From NCBI GenBank assembly GCA_021432605.1, contig MU271152.1:558001-622000 (forward strand): a stretch of DNA of 64,000 nucleotides, read 5' to 3'. The notes beneath the pieces are model-generated. The model saw only the letters and a list, made by a program, of their open reading frames with translations, was not told the DNA's origin and searched no databases. Shown here one piece after another: positions 25,101 to 36,585 of this stretch (position 1 is its first letter; each line of letters opens with the position of its first letter). The translations under genes and the position numbers were made by a program. Origin of the DNA: Coniochaeta sp. PMI_546. Its lineage: Eukaryota; Ascomycota; Sordariomycetes; Coniochaetales; Coniochaetaceae.

Positions 25101-25613
25101 GGCGTGACGAGCAGGTTGCGAGCGATGTGCAGCAGCTTGCTGAGGATGGACAGGTCCTCCTTGAGGGTTGCCCAGTTCTTGATGATGAGATTGGTACTCT
25201 CGGTGGGCGTGACGCCCTTGTCTGGATCGTTGAGGCTGGACAATGGTCCGACGGAGCGGGCGGTGAGACTCGGCACCGCTGCGGCCACGATCCTAGTCAT
25301 CCAGATCCAGATTGCTACGTTCCTTGATAGCTTTTCTCTGTAGTGGCGTGTTAGAGTGAGTCTCTTAGAGGTTAGGTTGGACACTTGGCGGGTCTTACCG
25401 GACTTCTTTGGAGGTGTGCGTCTTCTCTAGAGTCCTTGATATCATGCTGGTCACCTTGGCGGTGGTGAGAGGGCCCATGGGCGGAGAGTCGGTGTAGTGA
25501 CCCTCCAGACATATGAGTGCTGCAGAGAAGCATCGCTCCTCGATGGACTCATTGTAGGGTAGCTGCTCTTGGGCGTCGGCAGCCTCATCAAGAGCAGATG
25601 CTGCAGGCGCCAT
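22172..25613 (-). CDS. Ataxin-10 homologue (Ctr86-like) with long disordered tail
   Basis: Three exons (25613-25399, 25337-24943, 24879-22172) encode 1105 residues. Most of the protein is helical and reads like an armadillo/HEAT scaffold. The best family clue is near residues 780-830: LNCCVYDDHNPYARERVQICLKWL... matches the conserved C-terminal block of ataxin-10, where an N-P-[FY]-x-[RK]-E core follows an acidic pair. An acidic stretch (about 440-480) interrupts the fold. After the ataxin block comes a roughly 270-residue tail with a Ser-rich run, a Gln run and GGGS repeats, ending in acidic residues. Yeast Ctr86 and human ATXN10 are essential or disease-linked proteins without an agreed biochemical activity, so I assign none. 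The 3' part of the gene is GC-rich. Confidence 0.7.
22410..22460 (-). repeat. 12-bp tandem repeat encoding GGGS units
   Basis: Repeats of the form CCACCACCCGAA (plus strand) encode Gly-Gly-Ser-Gly-type units in the tail of the ataxin-10-like protein, followed by a GCC run encoding Gly. Three near-perfect units are present. Copy number is likely to vary among strains. Confidence 0.75.
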
Positions 25614-26815
25614 GGTGTGTCCTGACAGGTCGGCCTGTCGGCGCTGAGGTAAAGTTTGCGTTTGTGATCGAAGCAAGATTGCTTTTTTTAGGTTTTGGGC
25701 AATGTTTACCCTAAGATGTGAGATAAGTTCAACCAACTTCTGTTTCTGGGACGGTTTAGATAGACGAGCCGTGTTGCAGCCGACCTTGATAACAACCAAG
25801 GAAACCTGACCTGGAGGTGAGGTGGATTCAGTCGTGTGTTTTGCTGCAAGACTTCAAGTTGATTCCTCAGCCGGTGGGGCGAGGCTTCAAAATTTGAGTG
25901 GGTCCAGCTGCTCATGCTTTTCGCCTTCAAAGCCAGCACTTCTCTCTGTCTCTCTATCTCTTCCTCTCTTAATATATATAAGGTAAGGTTAAGGTACCTA
26001 TACCTTGGTGACAGAACTTATGCAGTACATGAGTCGAAACAGTGTCACTCGCAGCCGCAAAGTCTTGGTTCACGGTTGACCATCGCGTATGCTTGACTGC
26101 CAACTAGAGTCTAGGTAGGTAGATACCTTACTCAAGGGAAACTACACCACACCAGAACTTGTGTATAATCACAACCACACGAGTTTAGATTCGTACCCGC
26201 GCATTTGATGCTCCCAAGCCATGATTGGATTCAGAAATTAGTAAAGAGCTAATAATGTAAAGTGGGAAAATAACAGAAGAATCAGAAAAGTTGCCTTATC
26301 AGCAGCTACGAGCAGGTAGGTAGGCAGGTTAGTCGAGTGTGTGTGTGTATGTGTGTGTCGTGTCTTCATCCCCATCCCGTGAGCACTCTCCCCCCCATCC
26401 GGTTTGGTTCTCTCCCTGCCCCTTGACATTTGCTTCCCGGAATAGCTGGCTATGCCCATGTTTGACGCGACGCTATGCTCGCCTTCCAAAGTTGAAATTC
26501 CCCCACGCATGTACTTTTCCCACGATAAAAAAAGACAGAAAGAAGCAGGAAGAAAATCAGATAGTGCGGTTCAAGGCCTGGAGCAAAACGATCGAACGTG
26601 AAAGCAAAGTAACGAATAAAAACAAAACACCCGCGCCATGCAATTGTTGTAAACGTCGAAAAAAGCCAGAATCTTCAAGTCTCCTCTCCCAACCCTTTTC
26701 CTCATGTCTCCTATCCATCCTATCCAACTCTCACCAATCCAAATACATCAAACCACCCCATGCTGCACGCCCCCCGCCATTGTGGTCAAAAAACGCAACC
26801 TTGGAGAACGAACAA
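25614..26815. other. Intergenic region between two co-oriented genes
   Basis: Contains the promoter of the ataxin-10-like gene and the 3' flank of the Kin1-type gene. It includes short GGTAGGTA/AAGGTACC-type words, a small inverted repeat at 25990-26005 (AAGGTA, CCTA loop, TACCTT) and a GT microsatellite at 26337-26358. No gene is supported. Confidence 0.55.
26337..26358. repeat. GT microsatellite
   Basis: An imperfect GT run interrupted once by TAT, in the 3' flank of the Kin1-type kinase gene. Confidence 0.8.
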
Positions 26816-29800
26816 CTATAGCCTCAGCTCCTTCAGGATCTGGTCCGCCATGTTCTTGTACTGCCAGGTATTCCCCCCCAGCCTCTTGAACTGTATGCCG
26901 TGCAGGCTGATGACCGGCACCTTGACCACAAAGATCTCAAAGTTCAGCACCATGTTGCCATCAACGTCGTCGCGCACATTCGTTCGCGTCTCGCCCTGCT
27001 GTACGCGCCTCGACGATCCGCCGTGGGTGTCACCCCTGGTGAGGCTATCATCCGAGAGGTCCGGGTTGGAATAGTCATCCTGGTCCCTGTCTCTCGCCTT
27101 GCCAGTGCCAGTACCAGTGCCAGTGCCAGTGCCAGGCGTCCTCGGTGTGGTCGGTAATCTGTCGTTCTCCTTGCCCGATCCAACATCATCCTGGTTGCCG
27201 CGTCGGCCGGCAAAACTGAACCGCCTCTTATGGGTCGGTGTCTGAGGAGCCAGTCCTTGCGAAGGGCTGCCCGGCCGACCATCCTTCTGCAGGTCAATGC
27301 TCGGCGCGTGTCGGCAGCTGAACCCGCCCCGGATCTCGGTATAGTCGACATTAAGCTGCTTGAGCACCCGCTTGATGTCCGCTCTGATCTCGGGCACCGG
27401 CTTGGTGCTTGTTGTCGACACGCTGAACAAGCCCTTGAGGAAGACCGGCTTCGCCAGGTCCGGGTCTTCTGGTTCGAGCTTGTCGTTGGAGGTGCCACTG
27501 TTCTCGCCAATCTCGGCGTCTGTCTCTTCAGGGACAGGATTGTGCTCGCCGCGAGACTCGGCCTCGCGCCTCGCCCTCCGGGCCTGTATGCTCTCCCTGC
27601 GAGCATGGCCGAGAGACTTCGCCCGCATCGAGACGGACCTAGCGCTCTGCGTGCCCGGCTGGAGCGTGGCAGACTTCTCGACAGGCGGGCCGGACTGGTC
27701 TGATCCGGACGTCGGTGGCGGTTCTTTGCCGAAGTCACCCCGGCGACGGTGAAACTCTGTCGAGTTCACACTCGCCGACCGTCCAAGTTGCTTCCTGAAC
27801 GAGGAAGAGTTGGCACCCGCAGAGAGCGGCGGAGCGAGAAGATCACTATGATGCGGTTGGCTGGACCCTGACCTGAGCCGGGGGTTGGAATTGTCGTCAC
27901 GGCGCGTTCGGCGCATACTGAAGCTCTTCCTGAGGCTCGGTGTCTCGTTCGGCGTGGCGGGGACATGCACAACAGGCGGGTGAGAGCGGTCCTTGTCCAG
28001 CCGCTCCGGCTCCTTCCTACGTCGCGTGCTAAGCCGTCGCAGGAACCCGGCTGCAGTGCCCTCCTTCTTGGGAAGCTGGTCCGCATGACCGTCTTGCGGG
28101 TGGGCGGCGGAACTTGGCGACAGGAGCGCGTTGTTCTTGACCTGCTCGGGTGCGTCATCCTCGCCATGTGTCCGAGCTCGAGGCCTCGATCGGCCGCCTG
28201 ACTTCTCACCGGGCATCTCGTACGTCGAAGCGTTCGTGTACGCCGTGGGTGGAGGTGCGATCTCGGCCGGGTTCTCCTCCTTCTTCACCGCCGGCGCCGA
28301 GGCCGCTCCTCCCTGAAGCTCTAGCCTGTCTCGCTCCTGCTTCTCGCGGACGAGGTAGTAGATGGAGATGAGCGGGCTGAAAGCATTGAGCGGGTCGACT
28401 CCCATCTGCAGGCCTTCGGAACTCGGGGCAGTCAGAGTGTCTCGGCTGTTGCCCGAGTTCCTTCGTTTGTAGAAGTCAAAGCCGAAACCACGCCGCTTCT
28501 CTGCGTCCTTGGGAGGTTGGGGGAGGTCCTTCTCCTTCTGCAGTAGTCGGACAGCACGTTGATATTCTTCCGATTCGATGGTCCGTGTAAGTTGGGTTCG
28601 AATCGATTCGGGAGAGCCAAAGTTGAAGCCAGTCATGGCCGTGATAACCTCGGGGTCCAGAGGTAGCTGCAGGGGTTCGCGAGGAGGAAGGTGATTCTCT
28701 GGTGGTCCGCCATATCCTTTAGTCATCCAAGGATGTGTCATGACTTCAGACATTGTGGCTCGCTGTTTCGGGTCGGTTACCAGCATCCGCGACAGAAGAT
28801 GCTTGCATTCTTAGGGACGAGTTAGCCATTGTGTTAGATGACTTCAAAATATCAAATCGGAACTTACCACCTGACAGCCAGCTAGGGTAGTCCACGACAC
28901 CTTTCTTGATCTTCGCGTGCAAGGCAGGCATGCTCTGGTCGTCGAAGGGGACCTTCCCGCACACAAGCACATATAGCACGATACCGAAACTCCAGACATC
29001 CACTTCGGGGCCGGTGTAAGCACGCGCCTGTAGAAGCTCTGGAGCAGCGAAGTAAAGACTTCCGCAGAAAGTCTTCAGATGGCCTTTGGGAGCAAATAGG
29101 TTGCTGAGGCCGAAATCGATGATCTTGATATCGCCAGTCTTGCTGATAAGGATGTTCTCGATCTTCAGGTCTCGGTGGACGATACTGTTTCGATGACAGT
29201 AGTCGAGGGCGCTGGCGATCTGCCGGCTGAACTTTCTCGCTTGTTTCTCCTTGAGCTTTCCGTGAGAGATGATATAGTCGAGCATCTGACCGCCATTGAC
29301 ATATTCGAAAAGCATATACCAGTGGTAATTCGTTCGGACCACATCCCGCAGACCGCAGATATGAGGGTGGTTGAGGAGAGTGACGATGGCAGCTTCGCGT
29401 GCAGTCCGAATTTCCTTAGATTGATCGGCTCGTTCTCGTTCGGCTCGGCTATGCTGGCCATCATCGGGAGATAGTCGCGGGATAATCTTGCATGCAACCT
29501 AGAGGAGGAGATTTGTTAGAGTGAGCCGAGGCCGACGACTAATGTCGACGAATTGATATGTGGAAGCCCTTACCTGCTCGTTGCTATCTTCCTTCTTCGC
29601 CAGTTTGACCTTGCCCATACTGCCTGCGCCGATCGTCTTTCCTAGAATCCACTTCCCAGATTGCGTCGGAATCGTGGTACGTGACCGGCCATGCTTTTGG
29701 GTGCCTGCTGCGGCAGCAACTGCAGCTCTCGCATCCGGCACGCCGTGAGGCGCCGGTGCCGGCGCCGGGCCGGCATTGTTTGCAGATGTTGCCATGTCTG

Positions 29801-30179
29801 GCTGACCGGGGTTGCGGGCGTTGCTTGAGCGTTGGCTGTTCCGGCGCTGTGGTTGTGAGGTTGGATCGGGTCGAGACGCTGATGGTGGTCTATCCTTGCT
29901 AGAACTGCGCTTCGAATGATGGCGAGCCGCTACGTTTGTAGTTTCATTGGCATATTCTTCATGCGGGAGGACGTCGTGGGCGCCACGGCCTGAGGAAGAG
30001 CCTTGTCGGGTACCTTGGTGATGTGACGCGGCACGGTGCGGTGGTGGTGCTGTCGGTGGTGCCGCAGATGTTGGCGGACGCGACCGCGTTGACTGCGACC
30101 TCGACGGCAATCCGTACGATGGGGCTCGGGATGAAGATGAGTGAGTAGCCTCGGGTGGCGAGGATATGGCAGCTGACAT
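26816..30179 (-). CDS. KIN1: Kin1/Kin2-type protein kinase with KA1 domain
   Basis: Three exons (30179-29574, 29498-28868, 28809-26816) give 1076 residues. A disordered N-terminus of about 175 residues is followed by a kinase domain (about 175-450): [12 protein letters not shown], the Lys in [34 protein letters not shown] and DVWSFG. The intron-2 junction rebuilds [11 protein letters not shown] and the domain ends HPWM. A long Ser/Arg-rich region follows. The last 50 residues ([29 protein letters not shown]) match a kinase-associated KA1 domain, which binds acidic lipids. Kin1 kinases act at the plasma membrane in polarity, exocytosis and ER-stress signalling. A 6-bp repeat in the linker encodes alternating Gly-Thr. 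An upstream in-frame TTG at 30200 is ignored; the ATG at 30179 is preferred. Confidence 0.93.
27101..27134 (-). repeat. Coding minisatellite (6-bp unit) encoding Gly-Thr repeats
   Basis: About five to six copies of GCCAGT (plus strand), one with a single substitution, encode alternating Thr and Gly just before the KA1-proximal part of the Kin1-like kinase. A unit of six bases keeps the frame when copy number changes. Confidence 0.85.
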
Positions 30180-30558
30180 GGCTGTGGAGGTGATTCGCAA
30201 TCACACAGACACGTCGGGCGGTGGATGGAAAGGAGATCACAGTGGACGGGGAAGGGAAGGCGCTCGGGGCTGGCGTTGGTTTGGGCTTGGCTTTGGAGTC
30301 AGGTTGGCAGGGGTGGCACGGCTGTTGTTGGTCAACTCTGCACTTTTTGGCACCCACTGACGGGCAGGCCAGCCCAAGAAAGAACCTGGCAATCCGGCAG
30401 TCTGCTGGACAGCTGAATACTGTGCAAACTCGAGGCGGAATAAGGTAGCTTGTTGTTCTTTTGCTATGCGTTTTCTCCTCCGTTGAATCGCTCCTTGGTC
30501 CTGAAATTCCTGTGCCGACTGCTGGTGGCTGGTCGAGAATGCTGGTCTCTGATTCGTT
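30180..30558. other. Promoter/leader region of the KIN1-type gene
   Basis: Upstream flank of the kinase gene and downstream flank of the small gene beginning at 30972. No reading frame or RNA gene is supported. Confidence 0.5.
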
Positions 30559-30972
30559 TCAATTGAAAAATTCCTGCCGAACAGCTTCCCTGCGTGCCCC
30601 TGTACCGGGCGGTACAGGCACTTGTAGCTCCAGAAGAATACGCTGTGCCTCAGCTGCCGTGAGTCGATTTATCTGTGTAACTGTTGTCGGAAGATTGGGT
30701 ATCACGTCCCCAGTCACAGGATTCTGAAGTGGGAGAAGAGTAGCCGTAGAACTACAAGCGAACCTTTGCGAGTTCCGTAGTCTAGTCGTATTGTTCTCGT
30801 TCTTCGTCAATCGAGTCTTGATATCCCGTAATTCGTTAAGAATTGCTTGGGTACCTTGGACGCCTTGCAAGTTACGGATCAGAGGTAACTCGGTATGCAG
30901 AACAGTGGCGCCGTTGATAAGATCAGAGGTAGTAGCAGCAATATTATCAAAATTGGGGGCAGGGTTAGCCAT
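30559..30972 (-). CDS. Small uncharacterised fungal protein
   Basis: A single open frame of 137 codons with an ATG start. The product begins MANPAPNFDNIA and has a predicted helical, coiled-coil-prone first half (LNELRDIKTRLTKNENNTTRLRNSQ). A Leu/Pro-rich second half follows (PLQNPVTGDVIPNLP...INRLTAAEAQRILLELQVPVPPG). The NSQ, PL.N..TG..IPNLP.T and L...EA..IL..L pattern resembles a widespread group of 120-170-residue ascomycete proteins with no known function. There is no signal peptide, membrane segment or metal motif. A 25-bp tandem repeat lies immediately upstream. Codon use and the two-part layout argue for a real gene, but the lack of a known domain keeps confidence moderate. Confidence 0.6.
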   Translation of the reverse strand: MANPAPNFDNIAATTSDLINGATVLHTELPLIRNLQGVQGTQAILNELRDIKTRLTKNENNTTRLRNSQRFACSSTATLLPLQNPVTGDVIPNLPTTVTQINRLTAAEAQRILLELQVPVPPGTGARREAVRQEFFN

Positions 30973-33187
30973 TAGTCCCGACGTTTTTGCTGATACTTAG
31001 ATGGTAGAAGAAGCTCTGCTAATGGATGGTAGAAGAAGCTCTGCTGTTGGATGGTGAAAGATGCTCTCTCTGGGGGAACGAGAGAAGCCTGGTTGTTGAC
31101 TCGAAGGTGCATGTACACTAGCAGGTACCTTCCAGGGTTGAAATTTGGGTAGGCCGCACCCGCCAAAAACGGAACCTAGCAAGCCTAGATCCGGGAAGCA
31201 GAGCAGACAGAGGCGGGGTAGAATAGGCAAGGTCAGGTTTGAGTTGATTTGTTGGGTGGATTGCTCGACACATCAACATCAACATCGATGTCAACACTTC
31301 TATATGTGAGCGAACTTTAGACTCGGATGAAGTTCCGGGGGCATAGCATGAAGGCCAAACGCAGCGCCGGAGCAGATGTAGCAGCAGCTGGAGCTGGATC
31401 TTTTAGATGCGTGAACCGGTCGATGGATGGCTGAGACAGGATATACAGATGTCGCAGAGCTGCACTTCTTCGGCCGACGAGAAACAGCTCGAGGCAGATT
31501 CGGAAGATTCAAGACAAAATATATGTAGACATACACTGGCAGTACCTGATGTCGCCCTCCTTTTTGTACGGCCGCCTGCAGCATTTCTCACACTCCTTAT
31601 ACTTGCCCTCCTCTCAGGTCAACTCAGAGGTCACGTAGGACCAAGAGGACCAAACATGTCACACGCGGTCTGCTTACATTATCTAGGAATTAATCACGGA
31701 TGGACGAGGTTACAATACAATGCCGCACGCGCTTGGCTGACGGGTATCAGCACCTTGGTTTCCCGCATCATCGCCAGACTGCTCGCACATTTTTTTTTAT
31801 CCAAGGACCAGTCAATCTTAGAAACAAGGGGATTGTGCGCCTCTCATCTGACCAGACGGGGGAACACAACCTTTATTCTCCTACTCAATCTCGTGGTTGA
31901 TTGCGGATCTGTGCCTGGCAGTCCTGAATCCTGGCGAGCCGAGCCGCTGCTGGCTACACTACTGGCAAGGAAGACCTGCTTAGCGGCAGAAGACAAGGCA
32001 TTTCTCCCCAAGCGCATGCAAGATAATCAACGTGTTTCCAGGTTACATGTTCACACTAAGGTAGTCTAGGTCGCTGGCCAACTGGCCAACTGAGACATTT
32101 GATGCCACTGCAGCAGAGCTCCAGGGTTCTGTCCTTGGAAAACCAGGTACCGACAACCCACTGCAAGACGCCCTGATTCGTTGCCAGTTTCCGCCATTTT
32201 GGATGAGTACATTACACGTTGTAGGTGTTCAGCGGCACTGAGGCATTCGATGGTTGCGAGGGCTGAGCCGATGACGGGCAGAAGAATGACAGTGGCTTCT
32301 TCCTTCAAAGCCTCGGGTGTCAGCACCATATCGAAGAGAATCAAGGGATCAATGGGGTGCCGCTGCACGGCATTGGTTTCCTCTTTCCAAGGATGTGGCT
32401 GGCCAATCTCACTCGAGCAACGGGCGTGAGCATCAGCTGCTCAGAGACCCTTAATATGTATCGTTCACGTATGGTAAGCCATGATCCAGATCAGGTAGCA
32501 ACCATGTCAGACGTGCCGAGCTGTCAATCCTACACGTACAAACAGTGCTGGCGATAGCATCGATATCGTCTTGGAGCAAGTCTGCCTCGACAGCTCGACA
32601 GCCGGAGACTTCTAACCGTACGTACAAATTGACCACGCAAGGTGATGTACGAGGCTTGCTGGGAAGAACTCCGTGCATTGAGGCTATGATATCATGGGCG
32701 ACGATCTGCTCTTATGGACCTGACAAGGGCGACGTCTGGCTTGAGCGCGAGATATCGCAGTGTACACATGTTCACAGTACCTTAGTGTACTATCGACAGC
32801 ACCCAACATAAAACAGCACATCAACCTGAACAGGTGACTTTTGCTCCGCCATGCCCAAAAAGAGGTGAGGAACGAGGCGGATGTGATAGAAATGGACAGG
32901 TAGTTAGTAGGCACCACAAGCCGCCCGAGCTTCTCACCCAAAACTGGTCACCAAGTACAGGCCTTCCCCACACCAGGCACCCCACCATGCTGCTCACCTT
33001 TCCTTAACCGCCGCTAAGCTTTTTACGGAACTTACTGACAACAGTCTCCAACTAAATTTAGCTTTGGCGATGGTAGCGGCCACCTTCCACACTTAGTGCA
33101 CTATTAGGATCCGAAAACATGCCGTCAGCTTGAACCACGACAGCGTGACATGCCAGCCTCACCCGCACCAGCCTCCACATAGGCACC
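30973..33187. other. Gene-poor interval before the G-patch gene
   Basis: Begins with the 25-bp tandem repeat at 31000-31073. A 220-codon ATG frame on the plus strand (31407-32069) has no domain and uneven composition, and is not called. The final part contains the presumed promoter of the gene at 33188. No other feature is supported. Confidence 0.5.
31000..31073. repeat. 25-bp tandem repeat, nearly three copies
   Basis: The unit GATGGTAGAAGAAGCTCTGC plus five bases is present at 31000-31024 and 31025-31049 with one or two differences, and again as a diverged copy at 31050-31073. It sits 27 bp upstream of the ATG of the small gene at 30972, so it probably lies in its leader or core promoter. 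Confidence 0.85.
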
Positions 33188-35414
33188 ATGTCCTACAAGA
33201 GGTCGCGTGCCAACTTCGAGGCCGATCTCACCGCGCAGCAGTCGCCCTTTGTCCTCTACGGCACGCCCCTACCCCCACTCGACCCGGATGTCAGAGACGA
33301 CGGCTCCTTCGTGCCTGTCTGGAAGCAGGAGGTGAGAGACGAGCGGGGCCGGAAGAGGCTACACGGCGCCTTCACCGGAGGGTGGAGTGCAGGGTAAGCT
33401 ATACTAGACCCCGACTTCGGGCCGGACCTATTCAATGGAGCGGATTTGTGACTGACAATACTGCGTGTCCTTCAGTTACTTCAACACCGTCGGCTCGAAA
33501 GAGGGATGGACGCCCTCGACCTTCGTCTCCTCACGCACGAACAGGGCCAAGAAAGATGACGCCAAGCAACGTCCGGAGGATTTCATGGACGAGGAGGATC
33601 TCAGAGACGCGGAAGAAGCGCGGAAGATCGAGACGAATGCAGCGTTTGCCGGCCTTGGCTCGACGGAGGACCACGTCTCGAGACAAGACGGACTGATGGG
33701 CCTGTTCCGGGTCCAGGGCGAGACAATTGGCACGAAACTGCTCCGGAAGATGGGGTGGAAGGACGGCCAGGGAGTCGGCCCCAAGGTCCGGAGGAAAGCT
33801 CGCCTAGACGTGAAGCTTGGAAGTGCCGACAAGGCCGACACATTTCTGTTTGCGCCGGAAAATGTTGGCATAATCAGCTTCGCCCGGAAGACGGACCGGA
33901 AAGGACTGGGGTTCGAAGGCGAGCCTCGGATCGGGAGGAAGCTGTCTGCGGCTCCTTCTGATGATGAGGAAGATGACGAAGGTTTAGGGAGCTTGGGCCG
34001 ACCAAGGCTAAAAGGTTTCGGAAAGCCCAAGAAGTCGGACGCTAAGAGGAGCGGCGGCATCGGTATAGGCATCCTGAACGATACTGGGTCGGACGACGAA
34101 GACCCTTACGAGATCGGCCCTCGAATATCATACAACCGTGTCATAGGCGGGGACAAGAAGAAGAAGAAGGCTGCTACGACGGCCATCAACCCGTCGGTCA
34201 AAGCAAAGCCGAGTTTTCTGCCTAATCGAGCGGCACTGAAACGAGTCGCTCTAGGCGTTCGACGATGCCACGACGGCAGGCTACCGCTGGACGGGTTCGT
34301 CTTCGGCCAGGAGCCGGATCCGCTAACGACCGAGATCAACGCGGAGGGCAAATACCCACCCCCGGAGATACCGCCGGGATGGAAGTCATCTAAGCAACCC
34401 AAAACACCCGAGGGGAAAGAAAACAGCTACGTCTCCACCGCAGATGCGGCAAAGGTATCGTCGCTCGACCCCAAGGCGCGAGCGGCTCTGCTGGGCGAGC
34501 AGCAACTGCCAGGGAAATCCGTCTTCGACTTCCTCTCCGCAGGTGCACGCGAGCGGCTGGTGGCCGTAACCGGCAAACAAAACCTCCCCGAGGCGAAAGG
34601 CGAGGTCCCGGAGGGCTACAACCTCACGGACGAGCAAAGGACGCAAGAGGTACTCAACCAAGTCCCCAAACTCGAGAAGGAGACCGCCATCGCCGCCATA
34701 TCGCGCGGGGCAAGCGGGCCCTACGCAGAAGACGACGAGAAGCGCGCGCGGTACAGGGCATACCTCGAGTTCCAGGCCGGGTACGGAAGGGCACTGCCGG
34801 CTCGACCGCCGAGGATGAGTCTTGACGACTGGCTGAAGGAGTTCTACGAGTTTTACAACTGTGCGAGGATATTCAAGCCCATGACGGGCTTCATGGCGAG
34901 CCGTTTTACGACGTCGACGTCGACGTCGAAGGTTTCCTTGGGGGGTCCGCAGGGGAAGGTGGAGGACGACAGGGATCTCGTCGCCAAACCGCCGGAGAAG
35001 GCCAGGGATCCGGCCGAGGAGGCGGCGAGGCTGGGCATGTTTGGGCACATGACTAGGTCCGTGGGGGACTTTTACCCGAGCAGGCTGCTCTGCAAGAGGT
35101 TCGGGGTCAGGCCGCCGGCGCACGTGCAGCCGGATCGGGAGGAGGGTGGCAGGCCGTCGCCGGCTGCGGCTCCGGGGTTCGAGGCGTATGGTGCCGAGTC
35201 CAGGCCTGCGTCGAGGCCTCTGGCTATCGAGTATGGTGTCGGGGTGGATGGCACTGGGGATGCGGCTGGGGGAGCGGTTGCGGTCGACAAGCCGCCGGTT
35301 GCCACGCCCCCTGTCATAGATGCGAGTAGGAACGAGGCTCTTGAAGGGAAGAGGGCTGGAGAGGAGGTGTTTAAGGCTATTTTTGGGGATAGCGATGATG
35401 ACGATGAGGAGTAG
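33188..35414 (+). CDS. TGH/GPATCH1-like G-patch splicing protein
   Basis: Two exons, 33188-33393 and 33476-35414, encode 714 residues. The N-terminus ([12 protein letters not shown]... [22 protein letters not shown]) is the conserved TGH/DUF1604 block of GPATCH1 proteins and is completed across the intron. The G-patch follows at about residues 155-190 ([18 protein letters not shown]). Such motifs bind and activate DEAH-box RNA helicases. A Lys/Arg- and acid-rich middle leads to a second conserved segment ([46 protein letters not shown]), and the C-terminus ends [15 protein letters not shown], all typical of the family. Human GPATCH1 joins catalytic spliceosomes. A start 6 bp after CACC is consistent with the family start. 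Strong call. Confidence 0.93.
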
Positions 35415-36585
35415 AGATGAACAGGCGAACAGATGAGCGGATGAGCAGTTGAACAGACGAACAGACGAGCAGATGAACATGCGAGTAGTACACATATGGC
35501 ATGACGTACTGTTAAGGTCATGTCCATACTGGGGGTCTATGATCGGTCTGTCAATGAAGAACCTCTCGCGAGGGAAAACATGGCTATCTGACCTGTGCAG
35601 TTAACGACCGCAACACGCTGGAAATGTCACATAGCAGTCAACCGGCTCAGATCAAACAGATCGGTCATCAGGACGTATGGGACTGTTGCCCTACATTCAA
35701 GAGTACATATTATCCAGGGAGAACTACAGTCTTTCAAACTACACCAAGATCAAATGAAGGAAACGTGAGGTCGAAGGGTAACCCAAAGTGTCTGTTGAGA
35801 GCTGGCCACCAGTTTGATGGCCACTTATTGAGTTGTCCTAGATTAAATGTCTTGCAAGTGCTGTCTCCAAGTAGGCTAAGGTTATAGTCTCTGGTGTCTG
35901 TTTGTAATGGTGGTGACCAGTGACAATCTACACATGCACAAGTCGCCCTATGAACAAATCCTAGTTATGATTCTACTGTGACTCTAAAATCTCTGAGAGT
36001 CTGCTATCAGAATAACACAACAGTTCAGTCGCAAATGTCAAAACGCCAGGCCGAAGCAACTGAGTGAGTGATTGGTGAAAGGCAGGCGGCTAGCCAGCTG
36101 AGATAGTGGATCGGAGTCTCCTGACAGGGGGTCACCAAGTGCTGCAGGTGGTCTCAGCTTCAGGGGGGGTTAGGTTATACAGTAGGAGGGTCCCGTGTTG
36201 TCTGATGGTGAACTCGCGACAAAGAAACGACTTCATGACAGAATCAGTTCGCGAATTGGAATCAATACATTATCGAGTCTCGTTGAAATCACACCTATAA
36301 CTCATCGCGCGATCAGATGTGCTAAAGGACAATTGGAACCAGCTTGCCGCCGCATTTGGAAGCAGCGAACCGGTTGATTTGATGTGAGCAGCGGCAATCA
36401 ATTTAACGACGGGGAGGCAATCAATCTGTCAATCACACTGTTACCTCGTTACCTAAGCTTTGGACCTTCAATCGTCGACGTCGTTCTGCTCGACGACAAG
36501 AACTTGTTTGGCCTTTGAGGTTGGATATCCGGCGAGTGAGTTCATTGACAAACTTCTCAGTGTCTTGAAAGTGCGCCGCAATTGA
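35415..36585. other. Intergenic region upstream of the Whi2-like gene
   Basis: Carries the 3' flank of the G-patch gene (with GAACAGACGAGCAGATGA-like short repeats at 35415-35480) and the 5' flank of the Whi2-like gene. A plausible leader intron (GTGAGT at 36536, CGCAG ending 36599) is present, but no ATG in frame with the downstream coding exon was found here. Confidence 0.5.

Noticed and set aside
31407-32069. 220-codon plus-strand ATG frame in the spacer before the G-patch gene
   Set aside because: No domain, signal peptide or repeat structure, irregular composition and no splice partners. A frame of this size can arise by chance in 64 kb.
34386-35495. 369-codon antisense frame over the G-patch gene
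   Set aside because: Arg/Leu/Pro-rich shadow frame caused by the codon bias of the real gene on the plus strand.
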